Part shown: piece by piece, positions 1-10,390 of the stretch | Numbering within the stretch: position 1 is the stretch's first letter | Layout of the letters: each line of letters starts with the position of its first letter | NCBI RefSeq assembly: GCF_000764305.2 | Contig: NW_025947577.1 | Location: forward strand, 62,521-126,520 | DNA: 64,000 nucleotides | Direction of reading: 5' to 3' | Source of the DNA: Hyalella azteca | Taxonomy: Eukaryota > Arthropoda > Malacostraca > Amphipoda > Hyalellidae | Notes under the pieces: model-generated | Told to the model about the DNA's origin: nothing | The model's database searches: none | What the model saw: the letters and a program-made list of their open reading frames with translations, nothing else | Made by a program: the position numbers and the translations under genes

Positions 1-53
1 TGATTAGGCTATAGGCTATATAAATTGGCTATATAAATTGTTGTTTGTGGCTG

Positions 54-701
54 TTTAATATCATTTAATCTGATTGTTATCAATTAATTTGTATACGTAG
101 TATAAAATTATTTGTTGTACCGTATGAGTACCTATAGTTTAATATCATTTAATCTGATTGTTATCAATTAATTTGTTATATAGGTAAGTATTTAATATAA
201 AATTATTTGTTGTGCCGTATTAGTGCCTATAGTTTTTTTATTAACGAGAAGATAGAGTCCTTCTTCTCCCAGTAATTTTTCAAAAATATGCTGGGTCGTG
301 GTGAGCTCTACCACGCTCTCCTCACTACCGCGGCTGACACTCTCGACTTGCCTGCTGCTGAAGCTGACGTCAGTAAGTAGCTCATAATAATCTATTAGCT
401 TATCTCTTCATCAGCCTGCTGCCGAAGCTGACGTCAGTAAGTTGCTCATAATCTATTAGCTATTCACTCCATTAGTGGCTGATTAACTGTACATAGGTTT
501 TATAAATTGTTGTTTGTGGCTATACTAGGCTGGCTGAGCGTAAGGGCAGGAGTCTAATATCATTTAATCCGATTCTTATCAATTAATTTGTTATATACGT
601 ACGTAATATAAAATTATTTGTTGTGCCGTATTAGTGCCTATAGTATTTTTATTAACGAGAAGATAGAGTCCTTCTTCTCCCAGTAATTTTTCAAAAATAT
701 A
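54..701. repeat. Intronic tandem/segmental repeats in GCP4
   Basis: A roughly 40-bp block beginning tttaatatcatttaatc is present near 55, 138 and 557. A roughly 90-bp block (ataaaattatttgttgtgcc ... tttttcaaaaatat) is present at about 197-287 and 608-701. The first copy of the longer block runs directly into the GCP4 exon at 288, the second into AT-rich intron. Confidence 0.8.
288..372 (+). CDS. TUBGCP4: GCP4 exon (LGRGEL motif), 5' edge disrupted
   Basis: Internal exon of gamma-tubulin complex component 4, a subunit of the gamma-tubulin ring complex that nucleates microtubules at centrosomes and spindle poles. The frame from 291 reads LGRGELYHALLTTAADTLDL, matching the LGRGEL signature that opens the C-terminal half of GCP proteins. 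The 3' end is GAC GTC A followed by the donor gtaagt at 373 (phase 1). Joined to the next exon this gives DVNV, as in vertebrate GCP4. The 5' edge is odd: sequence just before 288 is a copy of a repeat that recurs at about 608-701, and in frame it carries a stop immediately after the only obvious acceptor, so the true exon start is lost or replaced. Identity is from recalled family sequence. Confidence 0.75.
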
Positions 702-1822
702 TTAATTTTAAATATTGATCAGTGTGAAATCTGACCCTCAACAACATTTGACTGATGAATGAGTAGAACTATAATGTAAAGTTGTTAAACTATAGTGAAC
801 AATTGACGAGCCTATTTTGCATTCAAGCGTCGGATATTTCATAGTAATCATGCTTAATTGTTTTGATTGATTTGTACTATGTATATATCGAATTGAATCA
901 GTTTTAATATTGGAGTACAAAAGAAATAATCATTTATAAAATACATGATTATTTGTGTCCTTATTTAGAGGATTTCATTCTAGTTATGTTTTGTTTCAAG
1001 ATAAATACGTGTAAGGTTTTGTTTCATCCACAATTCATCTCATACGTTTTCGACGCATGACAAATTTTTATTTCTTTACGAATAGTAAACTATGAACTAT
1101 TGTTGGCGATTTAATGCGTTTGTTTTATATTTACTATCAAATATTCACTTTATTTATTATGTAAATATTTACATAACATTTAAAAACATTTTCTATTTAT
1201 TTCCATTTTATTATGAAAATATTTACATTATTTGTTATGTAAATATTCTCTTTATTTATTATGTAGGTACTTACAATCTGAAAAAATATTGTATATATTT
1301 CCATTATAATATATTGTAATCACCGAATATATTGGAATATATTGAAGTAAAAAAATCGGCGACAGGCCTATCCAGGCCTATTCTTCAATGCCGAAGATAC
1401 TATACTACTACTACTACAGTAGGTACTACTAATAATAATATATATTTCCTATATTATATAGTTTTCCTACTACTAATATACTAATAATAATAATAATATA
1501 GGTATACTAATAATAATATATATTTCCTACTATATAGTTTTCCTACAACTACGGTATATTTATATATAGTTGTTATATAGTTTTCCAACTATAATAATAA
1601 TATATAAATATATACAATGATTATTGTATATATTTCCATTGTAATAATATGGGTAATAATTTTGTATATTTATTTATCAGATTTAGGGGCCGTGGTTAAA
1701 AAATTATTTACTGTGGAATATTCACTTTATTATTATGTGGTAAATATTATCTTATTATTTAAATTTTTTTTATTTCCATTATAATAATATAGTAATAATT
1801 ATTAATATATTTAACTTATCAG

Positions 1823-1932
1823 ACGTAGGCGCCGTGGTGCTGGTGTGCGGGCAGCAGGTTCAGGTGCAGGAGGACCTGCTCGACAACTTCAGCTTCTACA
1901 GCACGCAGCAAGCCATGCACCTCCTGCCACAG
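1823..1932 (+). CDS. TUBGCP4: GCP4 exon following the LGRGEL exon
   Basis: The acceptor ttatcag ends at 1822. With the phase-1 A from the exon ending at 372 the reading is N-V-G-A-V, then VQVQEDLLDNFSF, which parallels the DVNV...KVLLDDDNLL segment of vertebrate GCP4. The end is uncertain: CAG|gtcgtg at 1932/1933 is a weak donor, and the frame stays open to a stop near 1975, where a 21-bp minisatellite begins. A degraded copy of the acceptor and first 16 exon bases lies 142 bp upstream (1665-1696). No exon for the following 'WPLHILFTPAVLEKY'-like part of GCP4 is seen between here and 5491. Confidence 0.6.
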
Positions 1933-1980
1933 GTCGTGCGTGACACGCACGACCACGCAGGCACCGGTTCGTGATCTCAG

Positions 1981-2476
1981 TGGCACGTACGTGACACTTG
2001 ATGCCACGTACGTGACACTTGATGCCACAGACGTGGCACTTGCTGCCATGTGCGTGGCACTTGATGCCACGCACATGACACTTGATGCCACGTGCGTGAT
2101 ATTTGATGCCAAGAGCATGGCACTTGATGCCACGTGCGTGGCACTTGATGCCACGTGCGTGATATTTGATGCCACGTGCGTGACTCTTGATGCCACGTGC
2201 GTGGCACTTGATGCCACGTGCGTGACTCTTGATGCCACGTGCGTGGCACTTGATGCCACGTGCGTGATATTTGATGCCAAGAGCATGGCACTTGATGCCA
2301 CGTGCGTGGCACTTGATGCCACGCACATGACACTTGATGCCACGTGCGTGATATTTGATGCCAAGAGCATGGCACTTGATGCCACGTGCGTGGCACTTGA
2401 TGCCACGTGCGTGACTCTTGATGCCACGTGCGTGGCACTTGATGCCACGTGCGTGACTCTTGATGCCACGTGCGTG
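1981..2476. repeat. 21-bp minisatellite abutting the assembly gap
   Basis: About 23 units of a 21-bp repeat (acttgatgccacgtgcgtgg plus one base), with interspersed variants carrying gatatttgatgcc and aagagcatggc. The array is open in several frames, encoding heptapeptide repeats, but that follows from the period being divisible by three. It runs into the run of N at 2477. Confidence 0.95.
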
Positions 2477-2703
2477 NNNNNNNNNNNNNNNNNNNNNNNN
2501 NNNNNNNNNNNNNNNNNNNNNNNNNNNNNNNNNNNNNNNNNNNNNNNNNNNNNNNNNNNNNNNNNNNNNNNNNNNNNNNNNNNNNNNNNNNNNNNNNNNN
2601 NNNNNNNNNNNNNNNNNNNNNNNNNNNNNNNNNNNNNNNNNNNNNNNNNNNNNNNNNNNNNNNNNNNNNNNNNNNNNNNNNNNNNNNNNNNNNNNNNNNN
2701 NNN
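2477..2703. other. Assembly gap (run of N)
   Basis: A run of 227 unknown bases between two different minisatellites (21-bp on the left, 20-bp on the right). Its real length is unknown. Missing GCP4 exons could lie here. Confidence 0.99.
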
Positions 2704-2884
2704 AATTGTACAGCTGACAGGTGAATTGTACAGCTGACAGGTGAATTGTACGGCTGACAGGTGAATTGTACAGCTGACAGGTAAATTGTACAGCTTACAG
2801 GTAAATTGTACAGCTGGCAGGTAAATTGTACAGCTGACAGGTAAATTGTACAGCTGACAGGTGAATTGTACAGCTGACAGGTAA
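2704..2884. repeat. 20-bp minisatellite
   Basis: About nine copies of the 20-bp unit aattgtacagctgacaggtg with a few substitutions, starting at the right edge of the gap. Confidence 0.95.
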
Positions 2885-3199
2885 ATCGATCAACTGACTT
2901 GTAAATTGCACTGTTTGCACAGCTGCAGTGAAGTAGACTCAAGTGAGCTACATAGAAAAATTAGTTACGTGGCAAGTTTTATATGTCAAGAACGCGCAAT
3001 TAAGCGTTGTGCTTGAGATCTATGTTTTATGCGTAACCTATAAATGCATAAAATCGAAATGAGTAATCAATCCTGATATGAATTGGACATGAACACCACG
3101 TCAATGTGTATCTGACATTTCTGCATAGGCTAAAAGCACTGTATTTTTTTGGTTATGCTTTCTATATATAGTTCATTGAATCCACTTAAGTATCCAAAT

Positions 3200-3436
3200 A
3201 TCCAAACATAAACAATGTAACATTTTAATATACAATAATTTGTTATATTCGTTGTATAAATCTTATACAATATAGGTATCGTTCTAAATACCTTAGCTAG
3301 AAGTCCTTGGTATTCCCATCCAAACCTAAACAATTAAACATTTGAATATACAATAATTCGTTATATTCGTTGTATAAAACTTATACAATATAGGTATCGT
3401 TCTAAATACCTTAGCTAGAAGTCCGTGGTATTCCCT
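3200..3436. repeat. 117-bp tandem duplication
   Basis: Two near-identical adjacent copies (about 3200-3316 and 3319-3435), both ending tagctagaagtcc(g/t)tggtattcc. They are intronic in GCP4, and nothing coding is seen here or in 2885-3200 and 3437-3990. A short direct repeat (gtcctttaaagaaaacgatg) follows at 3998-4120. Confidence 0.85.
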
Positions 3437-4194
3437 GCGTCTGAGCTGCAACACATTAACTCAATGGTTTCAGAAACTTTCATTCACTGTTGTCTGGGGC
3501 GAAGCCTTGCTGCTGAAAGAATTAATATGAATTCTTATAATGTATGAATTATTTTCAGACGACTGTGCTCATTAATTTTAACTCTTCAATTCCTTTTCTA
3601 TTCTTTCCGTCATTATTCAGTTAAGCGTCTGTTCTATGACAATGGATCAAAATTATGATAGAATTCACTTGAAATACTATACTGTATTATGATCACTATC
3701 GTTTAAATCGTAATCCCATAGAATGAAATAGTGCCCGATTTCGTAGTAAAATGCCATCAAAATTGATAATTATATAATAGAGCATTTCCGTCTGTATTGC
3801 ACAGCATAAAAGAGCGTAAACAATCAGAAAAGACACAAGTATTTATTAGCACTTCACATTTGCCAAAAAGTTTATAGCTGAGAACACCAGCATTAAATAA
3901 TCAGAACTTCTTAGTTTGTAGCCAACCCAGACCGACTGCTCAGTGTGCCGGTCAGCTATCAACTACAGTCATGCACCACCTTCGCCACAGCACCAATGTC
4001 GCCGTCCTTTAAAGAAAACGATGTATTTGTTGACATAACTGAGCCTTTATTTGTTGACATAACTGAGCCGTCCTTTAAAGAAAACGATGTATTTGTTGAC
4101 ATAACTGAGCCTTTATTCACCATATCTTTATAAGAGAAAACGTTCGGAGTCCAGCTCCATCGTCAGTTCATAACACAAAATTCAGTTCAGAAGA

Positions 4195-4534
4195 AGTTCA
4201 GTCCTAGAAACACAAATACAATCAATTAGTAAAGTAAAAGGCACTGTCGGGTTTTAAAACTGAAATAAACAAATGAGACAAAATGAACGTTACTAAACGG
4301 GTCTGTCTATTTACTATTTCAAGAGGAACATATTCATAAGAGAAACATTCATATATTCAAACAGAAGCCTATTGTGAATGCCGCTTTTAGCTCCTTTCCT
4401 CTTGAAATATTAAATAGATGGGCCCGTTTACTAGAGTTCATTTCACGTCTCATTTGCTTATTTCGGTTTTAATACCTGACAGTGGATTTTACTTACTAAT
4501 TGATTGTATTTGTGTGTCTAAGACTGAACTGAAC
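4195..4534. repeat. Foldback inverted repeat, about 135-bp arms
   Basis: The left arm (about 4195-4329) is matched in reverse complement by the right arm (about 4397-4534). Both contain acacaaatacaatcaattag and tatttcaagagga-type segments, and the spacer is about 67 bp. This structure suggests a foldback or MITE-like element. A single N (4537) follows the right arm. Confidence 0.75.
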
Positions 4535-4789
4535 ATNCACCTTCTACTCTCCACGTGTACAGGCTTACTTGCCGGATAGTCACCAAGCGACCGTCACTAG
4601 CCAGATTAACTAGCCGTCTGCACTATCCCCGTGTACAAGCACCTTAACACCCTAAAGTCACTCAGAAATAGGGACATCACACTGCTCGGCGTGAGCGCGC
4701 ACTGCCGAATGAGTGGGGGCGCGATAGCAACTATCCGGTTCTACAACTTCTGCCCTTATGCTCAGAACTACATATCTAAAGAAAGAACC

Positions 4790-5260
4790 GATTGTGAAAA
4801 TGTTTACCAGCACAATATGAAGATTGACATTTGGGAAGTATCTATTGAACAAGACTTTTAATTCTCTTGAAATAGCTTCGGACGCACGGCCGAAGTATGG
4901 AGAAGAACAATAAATAACTTTCCTACTATCGCGCTCAGAAGCAACCTCACTATCGCTTCGACATGAATTTCTTGATTTGGGAATTTCTTGAACAAATCTG
5001 TAAACTAGTGACGATCGCATAAAAACAGGTAGGGTATCCTTAAACCTGAAAAAATGAGCCGATTCTAAAATTGTTAATTAGCAACACATGAAGATTTACA
5101 TCCGGAAGATATTTAGCAAATAAAATTTTTAATTCATTTGACATAGTCTCAGATGCGTGGCCAAAGTAAGGAAAAAACAATAAACAACTTTCCTATCGTC
5201 GCACTTGTGAACAACTGCAGTATAGTGCTTGGACATAAACTTTTTAATTTGGGTAAACAC
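4790..5260. repeat. Diverged direct duplication, about 273-bp offset
   Basis: Segments around 4793-4985 and 5066-5258 align throughout (for example caataaataactttcctac versus caataaacaactttcctatc). This is an old tandem duplication in the GCP4 intron just upstream of the exon at 5492. The small ORFs across it are not conserved. Confidence 0.65.
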
Positions 5261-5491
5261 CAGGTGCGATGGAAAGCCATTTTGTGAAAAGATATTGCGC
5301 AACAATTCAAATTCAGAGTGAATGGCTTGGAAAGTAGAGTAAATGCGAAAGCCGCGGTTTATCAATGTTTGGATCAAATTTAATTTGAAACTAAAGGAAC
5401 CAAAGATTTTGGAAGGTTCACCTCGAAAAGTTGTTAGTAATTTGCCCACGAAATTACGACGTCGTAATTATTTATGATTACCTTCTTGCAG

Positions 5492-5687
5492 GCCGACGTG
5501 CTGGAGAGCTCGCAATGCGATCTCGTGACGAGCGTGCGAGACTGTCGAGACTACGAGCAGCTGCAGTGTCTCGTGGCCTCGAGTCTCGCCAGCCTCTCGT
5601 CTCGCTGTTTCCTCAACCACCGCCTCGTGTCTAAATGCCTCAGCCTCCTCTTCAGCCTCTGCCACAGGCTGTGCGACCTCCTCTCTG
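5492..5687 (+). CDS. TUBGCP4: GCP4 C-terminal helical exon
   Basis: The acceptor cttcttgcag ends at 5491 and the exon opens ADVLESSQCDLVTSVRDCRD, close to the vertebrate GCP4 segment VDVLESQFSQLLHQINSTRD. It continues with the helical stretch YEQLQCLVASSLASLSSRCF and ends CTC TCT G with donor gtactt (phase 1). This region belongs to the C-terminal (GRIP2-like) domain that contacts gamma-tubulin in family structures. GC content is far above the flanking DNA, as expected of a coding exon. The preceding exon, which should encode a VDNLQYYLQ-like end, was not found between 2704 and 5491. Confidence 0.85.
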
Positions 5688-5732
5688 GTACTTAAACTCG
5701 TATTATCTGAATCATTCATATAGTAACAATAA

Positions 5733-5892
5733 AAATATAACTCAGTACTCACTGCAGTGAGTGACAGAGAGCGCATTTTCTTGTCGACGAAAACGTGAAG
5801 TCACAGACGGACGGACAGACAGACAGACGGACAGACGGACATGGCGAGCACAATAGTGCATTTTTTCCATAAATAAGAAAATGCGCTAAAAA
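5733..5892. mobile_element. MITE, TIR AGCGCATTTTCTY (copy 1)
   Basis: A 13-bp terminal inverted repeat, agcgcattttctt at 5770-5782 and aagaaaatgcgct at 5875-5887, flanks a core with an (acggacag)n stretch. Sequence outside the inverted repeat (aaaaatataactcagtactc upstream, aaaaat downstream) is shared with the copy at 58228-58362, so the mobile unit is slightly larger than the TIR interval. It has no coding capacity. The palindrome ctcactgcagtgag lies just upstream of the left TIR. Confidence 0.75.
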
Positions 5893-6442
5893 TCATAATT
5901 GTAATAGTCATTTGTATAAGGGTTAACCTAGTTTCAAGATTTCTGTGATGATCTTTAGCTTAATATATCTGTGATGTTCATTAACTTGATATGTTTCCTT
6001 TCACCATTTCAAAACCATATTTGCGCAGTTTATTCTAAAATTTTACACAATATTGTTTCGCTTAATGTATTTCCTTAACCAATTCCTAATCATGTTTTTG
6101 TGGTTAAACCCAGTTTAGGGCTTTCTAATTTCTTAAATCGATTTATTTTTAATTTTTGGCCACTGAACTACGTACTTATTTTTTAACGCCCTATAAACCC
6201 AGTAATTATTTATTAGATATAAATCAGCATTCAGTCCGGTTCAAGACATTTTTGTTATTGGTATTGTTCATATTATCGAATTTTTTTATTTCAACAGCAT
6301 TGGTTCTGTTCGATGTTCTAAGTACAAAGTGCTTCGCTAGTCAGGGATATTCATTGATTTTCTATTTATTTATGTCGTTTTTATGTCGTTTATACGGTAT
6401 GTTTAATTTTTTATGTTTGTTTAGTTTTTTTGTCGATTTCAG

Positions 6443-6650
6443 ACGCAAGTGTTGCGAATAGTGCTGCAGTTGGTGCTGCACGTGGTGCTGCAGGTGGTGC
6501 TGCAAGTGGTGCTGCGCTGCAGGAGCTGAGCAGCGAGCTGAGCAGCTGCTGCAGCAGACTATTCCTGGTGCTGAGCAGCATGCAGCAGCTGCCTGGTCAG
6601 CACCACACGGCCAGTCTGCTCGACAGACTTGACTACAACCTGCACTACAG
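6443..6650 (+). CDS. TUBGCP4: GCP4 near-terminal exon with Ala/Gly-rich insert
   Basis: The acceptor gatttcag ends at 6442; phase 1 joins the preceding G to AC to give Asp. The exon starts DASVANSAAVG, passes through a low-complexity Ala/Gly run (AAVGAARGAAGGAASGAA), then gives LSSCCSRLFLVLSSMQQLPG and LLDRLDYNLHYR. This parallels the end of vertebrate GCP4 (LLFKILSSVRNH ... LLLRLDYNKYY). The Ala/Gly run replaces a non-repetitive stretch in vertebrates and is built from GCTGCA/GGTGCT units, so it is probably a recent repeat expansion inside the exon. The exon ends TAC AG with donor gtgctg (phase 2), and a 23-bp minisatellite starts directly at that donor. Confidence 0.85.
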
Positions 6651-6847
6651 GTGCTGATAGTGCTGAAGCCTGGGTGCTGATAGTGCTGATGCCTGGGTGC
6701 TGATAGTGCTGATAGTGCTGATGCCTGGGTGCTGATAGTGCTGATACCTGGGTGCTGGTAGTGCTGATACCTGGGTGCTGATAGTGCTGATGCCTAGGTG
6801 CTGATAGTGCTGATACCTGGGTGCTGATAGTGCTGATAGTGCTGATG
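6651..6847. repeat. Minisatellite starting at a splice donor
   Basis: Units of gtgctgatagtgctgatgcc(tgg) are repeated about eight times, beginning with the gtgctg that is the 5' splice site of the GCP4 exon ending at 6650. Confidence 0.95.
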
Positions 6848-6939
6848 ATTTTTAACTGTGTATCTTGCATTTCATTTCACTTCCCACGTAATTAATTTCT
6901 CTTGATGTACCTACAACCTGATCGTGATTGTGTCCACAG

Positions 6940-7018
6940 GCGAGAACAGCAGCAGCGCGGCATTGCCGAGGATTCATCGGAAGCGTCCACTTCGTTGTAT
7001 TCAAACATTCAAACTTAA
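6940..7018 (+). CDS. TUBGCP4: GCP4 terminal exon with stop codon
   Basis: The acceptor tgtccacag ends at 6939. Phase 2 joins AG+G to give Arg, followed by REQQQRGIAEDSSEASTSLY, then SNIQT and a TAA stop at 7016-7018. Vertebrate GCP4 also ends shortly after the RLDYN motif, so this short variable tail fits the expected length. The phase match and clean acceptor support it; the tail itself has no conserved motif. Two AATAAA hexamers follow, at 7338 and 7509. Confidence 0.65.
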
Positions 7019-7337
7019 GACAACTCCGACACACTCGATTGTTTATATTCACACATTCCGATGTATTAGAAATTATTTTGCCACGCTCCATCTGTGTCGA
7101 TGGAATGCATTCTCAGATTATTTACGAGTATTCGTATTCCGTAATTTTTTACCAAGTATCCGCATTTCGTAATTTTGGTTCTGCTTACCGGATAATTCTT
7201 ACGTAAATCTCTAATGTAAATACTCGTCAGGATATCGCCCTTGGTTACATTTTTACTGATGCAATCTTGCTGAGCGAGAATTATATTTGTCTATCTGTTG
7301 GAGATAAATTGACTAAACTAATCAATATAAGGTGAAG

Positions 7338-7343
7338 AATAAA
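7338..7343 (+). terminator. Candidate poly(A) signal of the GCP4 gene
   Basis: AATAAA lies 320 bp after the TAA stop of the last GCP4 exon. A second AATAAA is at 7509-7514. Either could end the transcript; the hexamer is common in AT-rich DNA, so this is suggestive only. Confidence 0.4.
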
Positions 7344-8035
7344 TGCGTTATAGAGTCCAATAAACTGGAAGTGATATTTGATATATTGAATTTCATTCAA
7401 GCATCACACGATTTCTTGTGCCAATCATTGTATTTGTGCCAAACTTGATAGCGCTTCGTTTTTTCCGTCTTTAAATGTTCGACTCTCAACATTTTAATTA
7501 TTGTGTTTAATAAATTGAATCTCACGTTTTGGCGTTGAAGTAAGTTGAACGTTACTCGAATATTGGACTTTCATTATCCTCAAATTGAATTAACTAACTC
7601 ATTTCGTTGTTGCTACTGCTAACCCATTATTGATTTTCGGGAGATTCGCACAGCAGAAGTTGCGTCCTTTTGAAGGTTTTGTAATGGGGCCCTTAAGCCA
7701 CTGTCGTCACCCGTTACTTATTTATTTTTTTTTAAGCGGGCAAAATTAAGTAAATTTGTTTATTGAGAAAGAGACAATATTTCCGGCTATATAATATGAC
7801 CGTATTAAATACTAAAAATCATAAACCCACTATAAGTTGATCAATCCATATATAAACTATACTTATTCCAATACAAATGAACAAATTGTAAACAATTGTC
7901 TTGTAATTACACATGCAATTTATTGCAATGGATCACTGATGGACTTGTGCTTGCACTATTAAGATAAGTCTACACACATTCAGTAAAATGAATGGCTCAT
8001 GTTGTCCGAATATAGACATATTTTCTAAGCCCGCT

Positions 8036-8118
8036 GTTGTCGTAGCACTGATACGCCCTTTTGCCTGTTTAAACTGGGCGAGGATGACCCACTTAGGGTT
8101 AAAAAGTTCACAATTTGG
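8036..8118 (-). repeat. Dispersed repeat family, copy 1
   Basis: The core tagcactgatacgcccttttg followed by cctgtttaaactgggc matches segments at 25781-25820 and 26371-26410 (same orientation) and 17501-17535 (reverse). The family is short and diverged; its class is not identifiable here. Confidence 0.55.
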
Positions 8119-10199
8119 ACAAAGTCTCGCCAACTTATCTGAGTGTAGCTGAGGTAGACTGGCTGGCACCTGAACTGTCGATGATGTCATGGCTCTCGTA
8201 ATCATCATTATGTTCTATAAGAATGTCTGATAATGATATTCCACGCTTCATTTGCACAAACTGACCATCATACGTATCATTACATTCCCTCAGTATATTT
8301 GAAAATTATACTTTAGGCATCATTCAAATTAAGGAGTGAAATGAATGATTAACAATGATAACGAAAATTTATGAACCATTGGATGGTACAGTCTTCGGAA
8401 TGTACATCACGAGAGAAACTTTCACAAACCTAACCTTACGGTTACAACGTTTGTAGATGAGATGCGGTAGCTATACTGCTGCTATTATACGTTACTCATA
8501 CAATTTAATATTTTATATTTAATTCAGAAGTAATGTAAATTTAAAGCATGGTGAATTGATTAATGTATTTCACTGTAATGTACTCACTGTAGCTTAACGA
8601 ATTTCCTACTACGTACTTTTCCGAAGCTCTGCACTTATGCACGTATGACCGGCTGTTTCCTCATATAATGTATAATTTTAATTAATTTATTCATGTACTG
8701 TATACCTAATTTGTCCATATAAGTTAATTGTTCATATAATATAGAATTTGCTCATATAATTCCTGATTCGTTCAAATTCTATAAGAAGCGCGTGAGAAAA
8801 ATAATAGCTCAATGGTGGAAGAACCAAATGCATTATTGTCTAAATACAGTATAATTATTAAAAAAATAATTTGCAGATATGTGTATTAATATTGTTACCA
8901 TCGTGTTGAGTGCAATAAAATTTGTTGAAATGCATGCATTATCAAAATTTAAATAATCAATTGTGAAGCAGGAACATAGTTACTTGAATGCTGGTTGTAC
9001 TTACCGTGGAGTTTTGTGCAAACTTCATGACTGAGTCAAGCTCATCGAAGATTGAGTAGGAATAGCCACTATGTGCAATTAGGAAGGAATTTCTAAATTA
9101 AATTATCTGGCATTTAAAAAATAATATATACTATTTTAGGCTCATGCGAAAATTTAGGACTGAAATGCTCAAAAATTAGTTATTAACTTGAATAATTCAA
9201 CTTGGAGAACAAGCGCCTGTAGAGACATGAATAGAACTAGAAGAAACACGATGAAGACTTAATTAAACAAAATAGTTTTTAAAACTAAATAAAATTTGCT
9301 GGGTACAGCGGTCATCACGTGACTTCTTCTTCACCTTCAACCCGACATAACCACTACCTGAGTAGTAAATTATGTTGATAACGATTAATTAATTGATCAT
9401 TTGTTAAATTAACGCAGGCTTAAATAATTAATTAAGATTACGATTACATTTGCATGAAGATTTTATATGGAACAAAAGCCTTCACAGTTTAGAATAGTGA
9501 GTTAGTGATTAATAACCTCAGTAACTCACCGCCACATAGTTGATGGAGTTTATAAGAGTTGTTCTTTCTTTTAAATGGCATATATATGCATATACTCCAT
9601 TTCTTCCAAAGAAGTAGAGAAAAATGTTGCATATTTTTTTGGACAAGTGACATCACTTTTTCCAAATCCAGACGAGAATTTTCTATCCCCTGCACTCAAA
9701 AGCTCTGATTGTTCTTGTCCATTAAATAAACAAATTGGCATTTTATATTACTAATTGATTATTTTTTTTATCAGGCAGATCTAAGCTGATTGGCATTGCC
9801 TCTGAATATAGTCTCACATTGGCATTATTTTTGTCTTCCTCTCCACACATGACTTTAGTTTTGAATTCGGAAATATATATTTTTATGAGAATTTTGTGTC
9901 ATAAATTAGGGTAGAATTCGTTATTTTTTTTATTTTTCATGGCAACAGAAGATATTTTAATGCTAAAAAGTATGTTTTTTATCAAATAAGTAGGTATAAA
10001 GAATTTTAATTATCATTGGTAGATAACAGTCGCGTTTTTCAACTGGAATTTATTGTGATTTTGAATTATTACCTGTAGCTTAGGTGGTTCAAACCAACGT
10101 TTTATTGACCTCATCCTTCTGAGTTTTGGACCTGTGAAATTACATAGAAATAATTGAATAAAATATCGACGTCATTATTACATCATTATTAAGTGGCGA

Positions 10200-10390
10200 T
10201 GTGATTGGTTTAAAATTTCACTGCTTTTCACGATGGGATCTCTGATTGGTCGACCTAAATGTCAAGTGAACGAATAGAGCAGTGATTGGCAGAAAGACGT
10301 GACGTCATGGATACGTCACTGTTTTGTCGCGAGTTCATTGGCCGCTTGCTTTGTATTGATTGAGACTCGCAAGTATTCTTGGTAAGGTAG
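10200..10390 (+). promoter_or_regulatory. Candidate slo promoter: four CCAAT boxes and a CRE
   Basis: ATTGG (inverted CCAAT) occurs at 10204, 10245, 10285 and 10337, about 40-50 bp apart. A perfect palindromic cAMP response element TGACGTCA is at 10300-10307, with a half site (TACGTCA) at 10312. No TATA box is obvious. A possible 5' UTR exon ends at cttg|gtaagg near 10381. Drosophila slo is known to be CREB-responsive, which fits, but the link is inference. The slo start codon is about 870 bp downstream. Confidence 0.45.

Larger units (their letters stand above)
7019..10199. other. GCP4-slo intergenic region
   Basis: AT-rich sequence with no convincing exon. It contains the GCP4 3' UTR, poly(A) signal candidates and a fragment of a dispersed repeat at 8036-8118 (-) whose core (tagcactgatacgcccttttg) recurs near 17510, 25790 and 26375. 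The longest ORFs (under 95 codons) show no recognisable domain. Confidence 0.6.

Noticed and set aside
365..437. TGACGTCA motifs at 365 and 429-436 as cAMP response elements
   Set aside because: They lie inside the GCP4 exon end (codons Ala-Asp-Val) and its duplicate; coincidence with coding sequence is the better explanation.
1819..2942. Long ORFs on both strands (up to 321 codons)
   Set aside because: They are reading frames through the 21-bp and 20-bp arrays and run through unknown bases; peptide repeats simply follow the nucleotide period.
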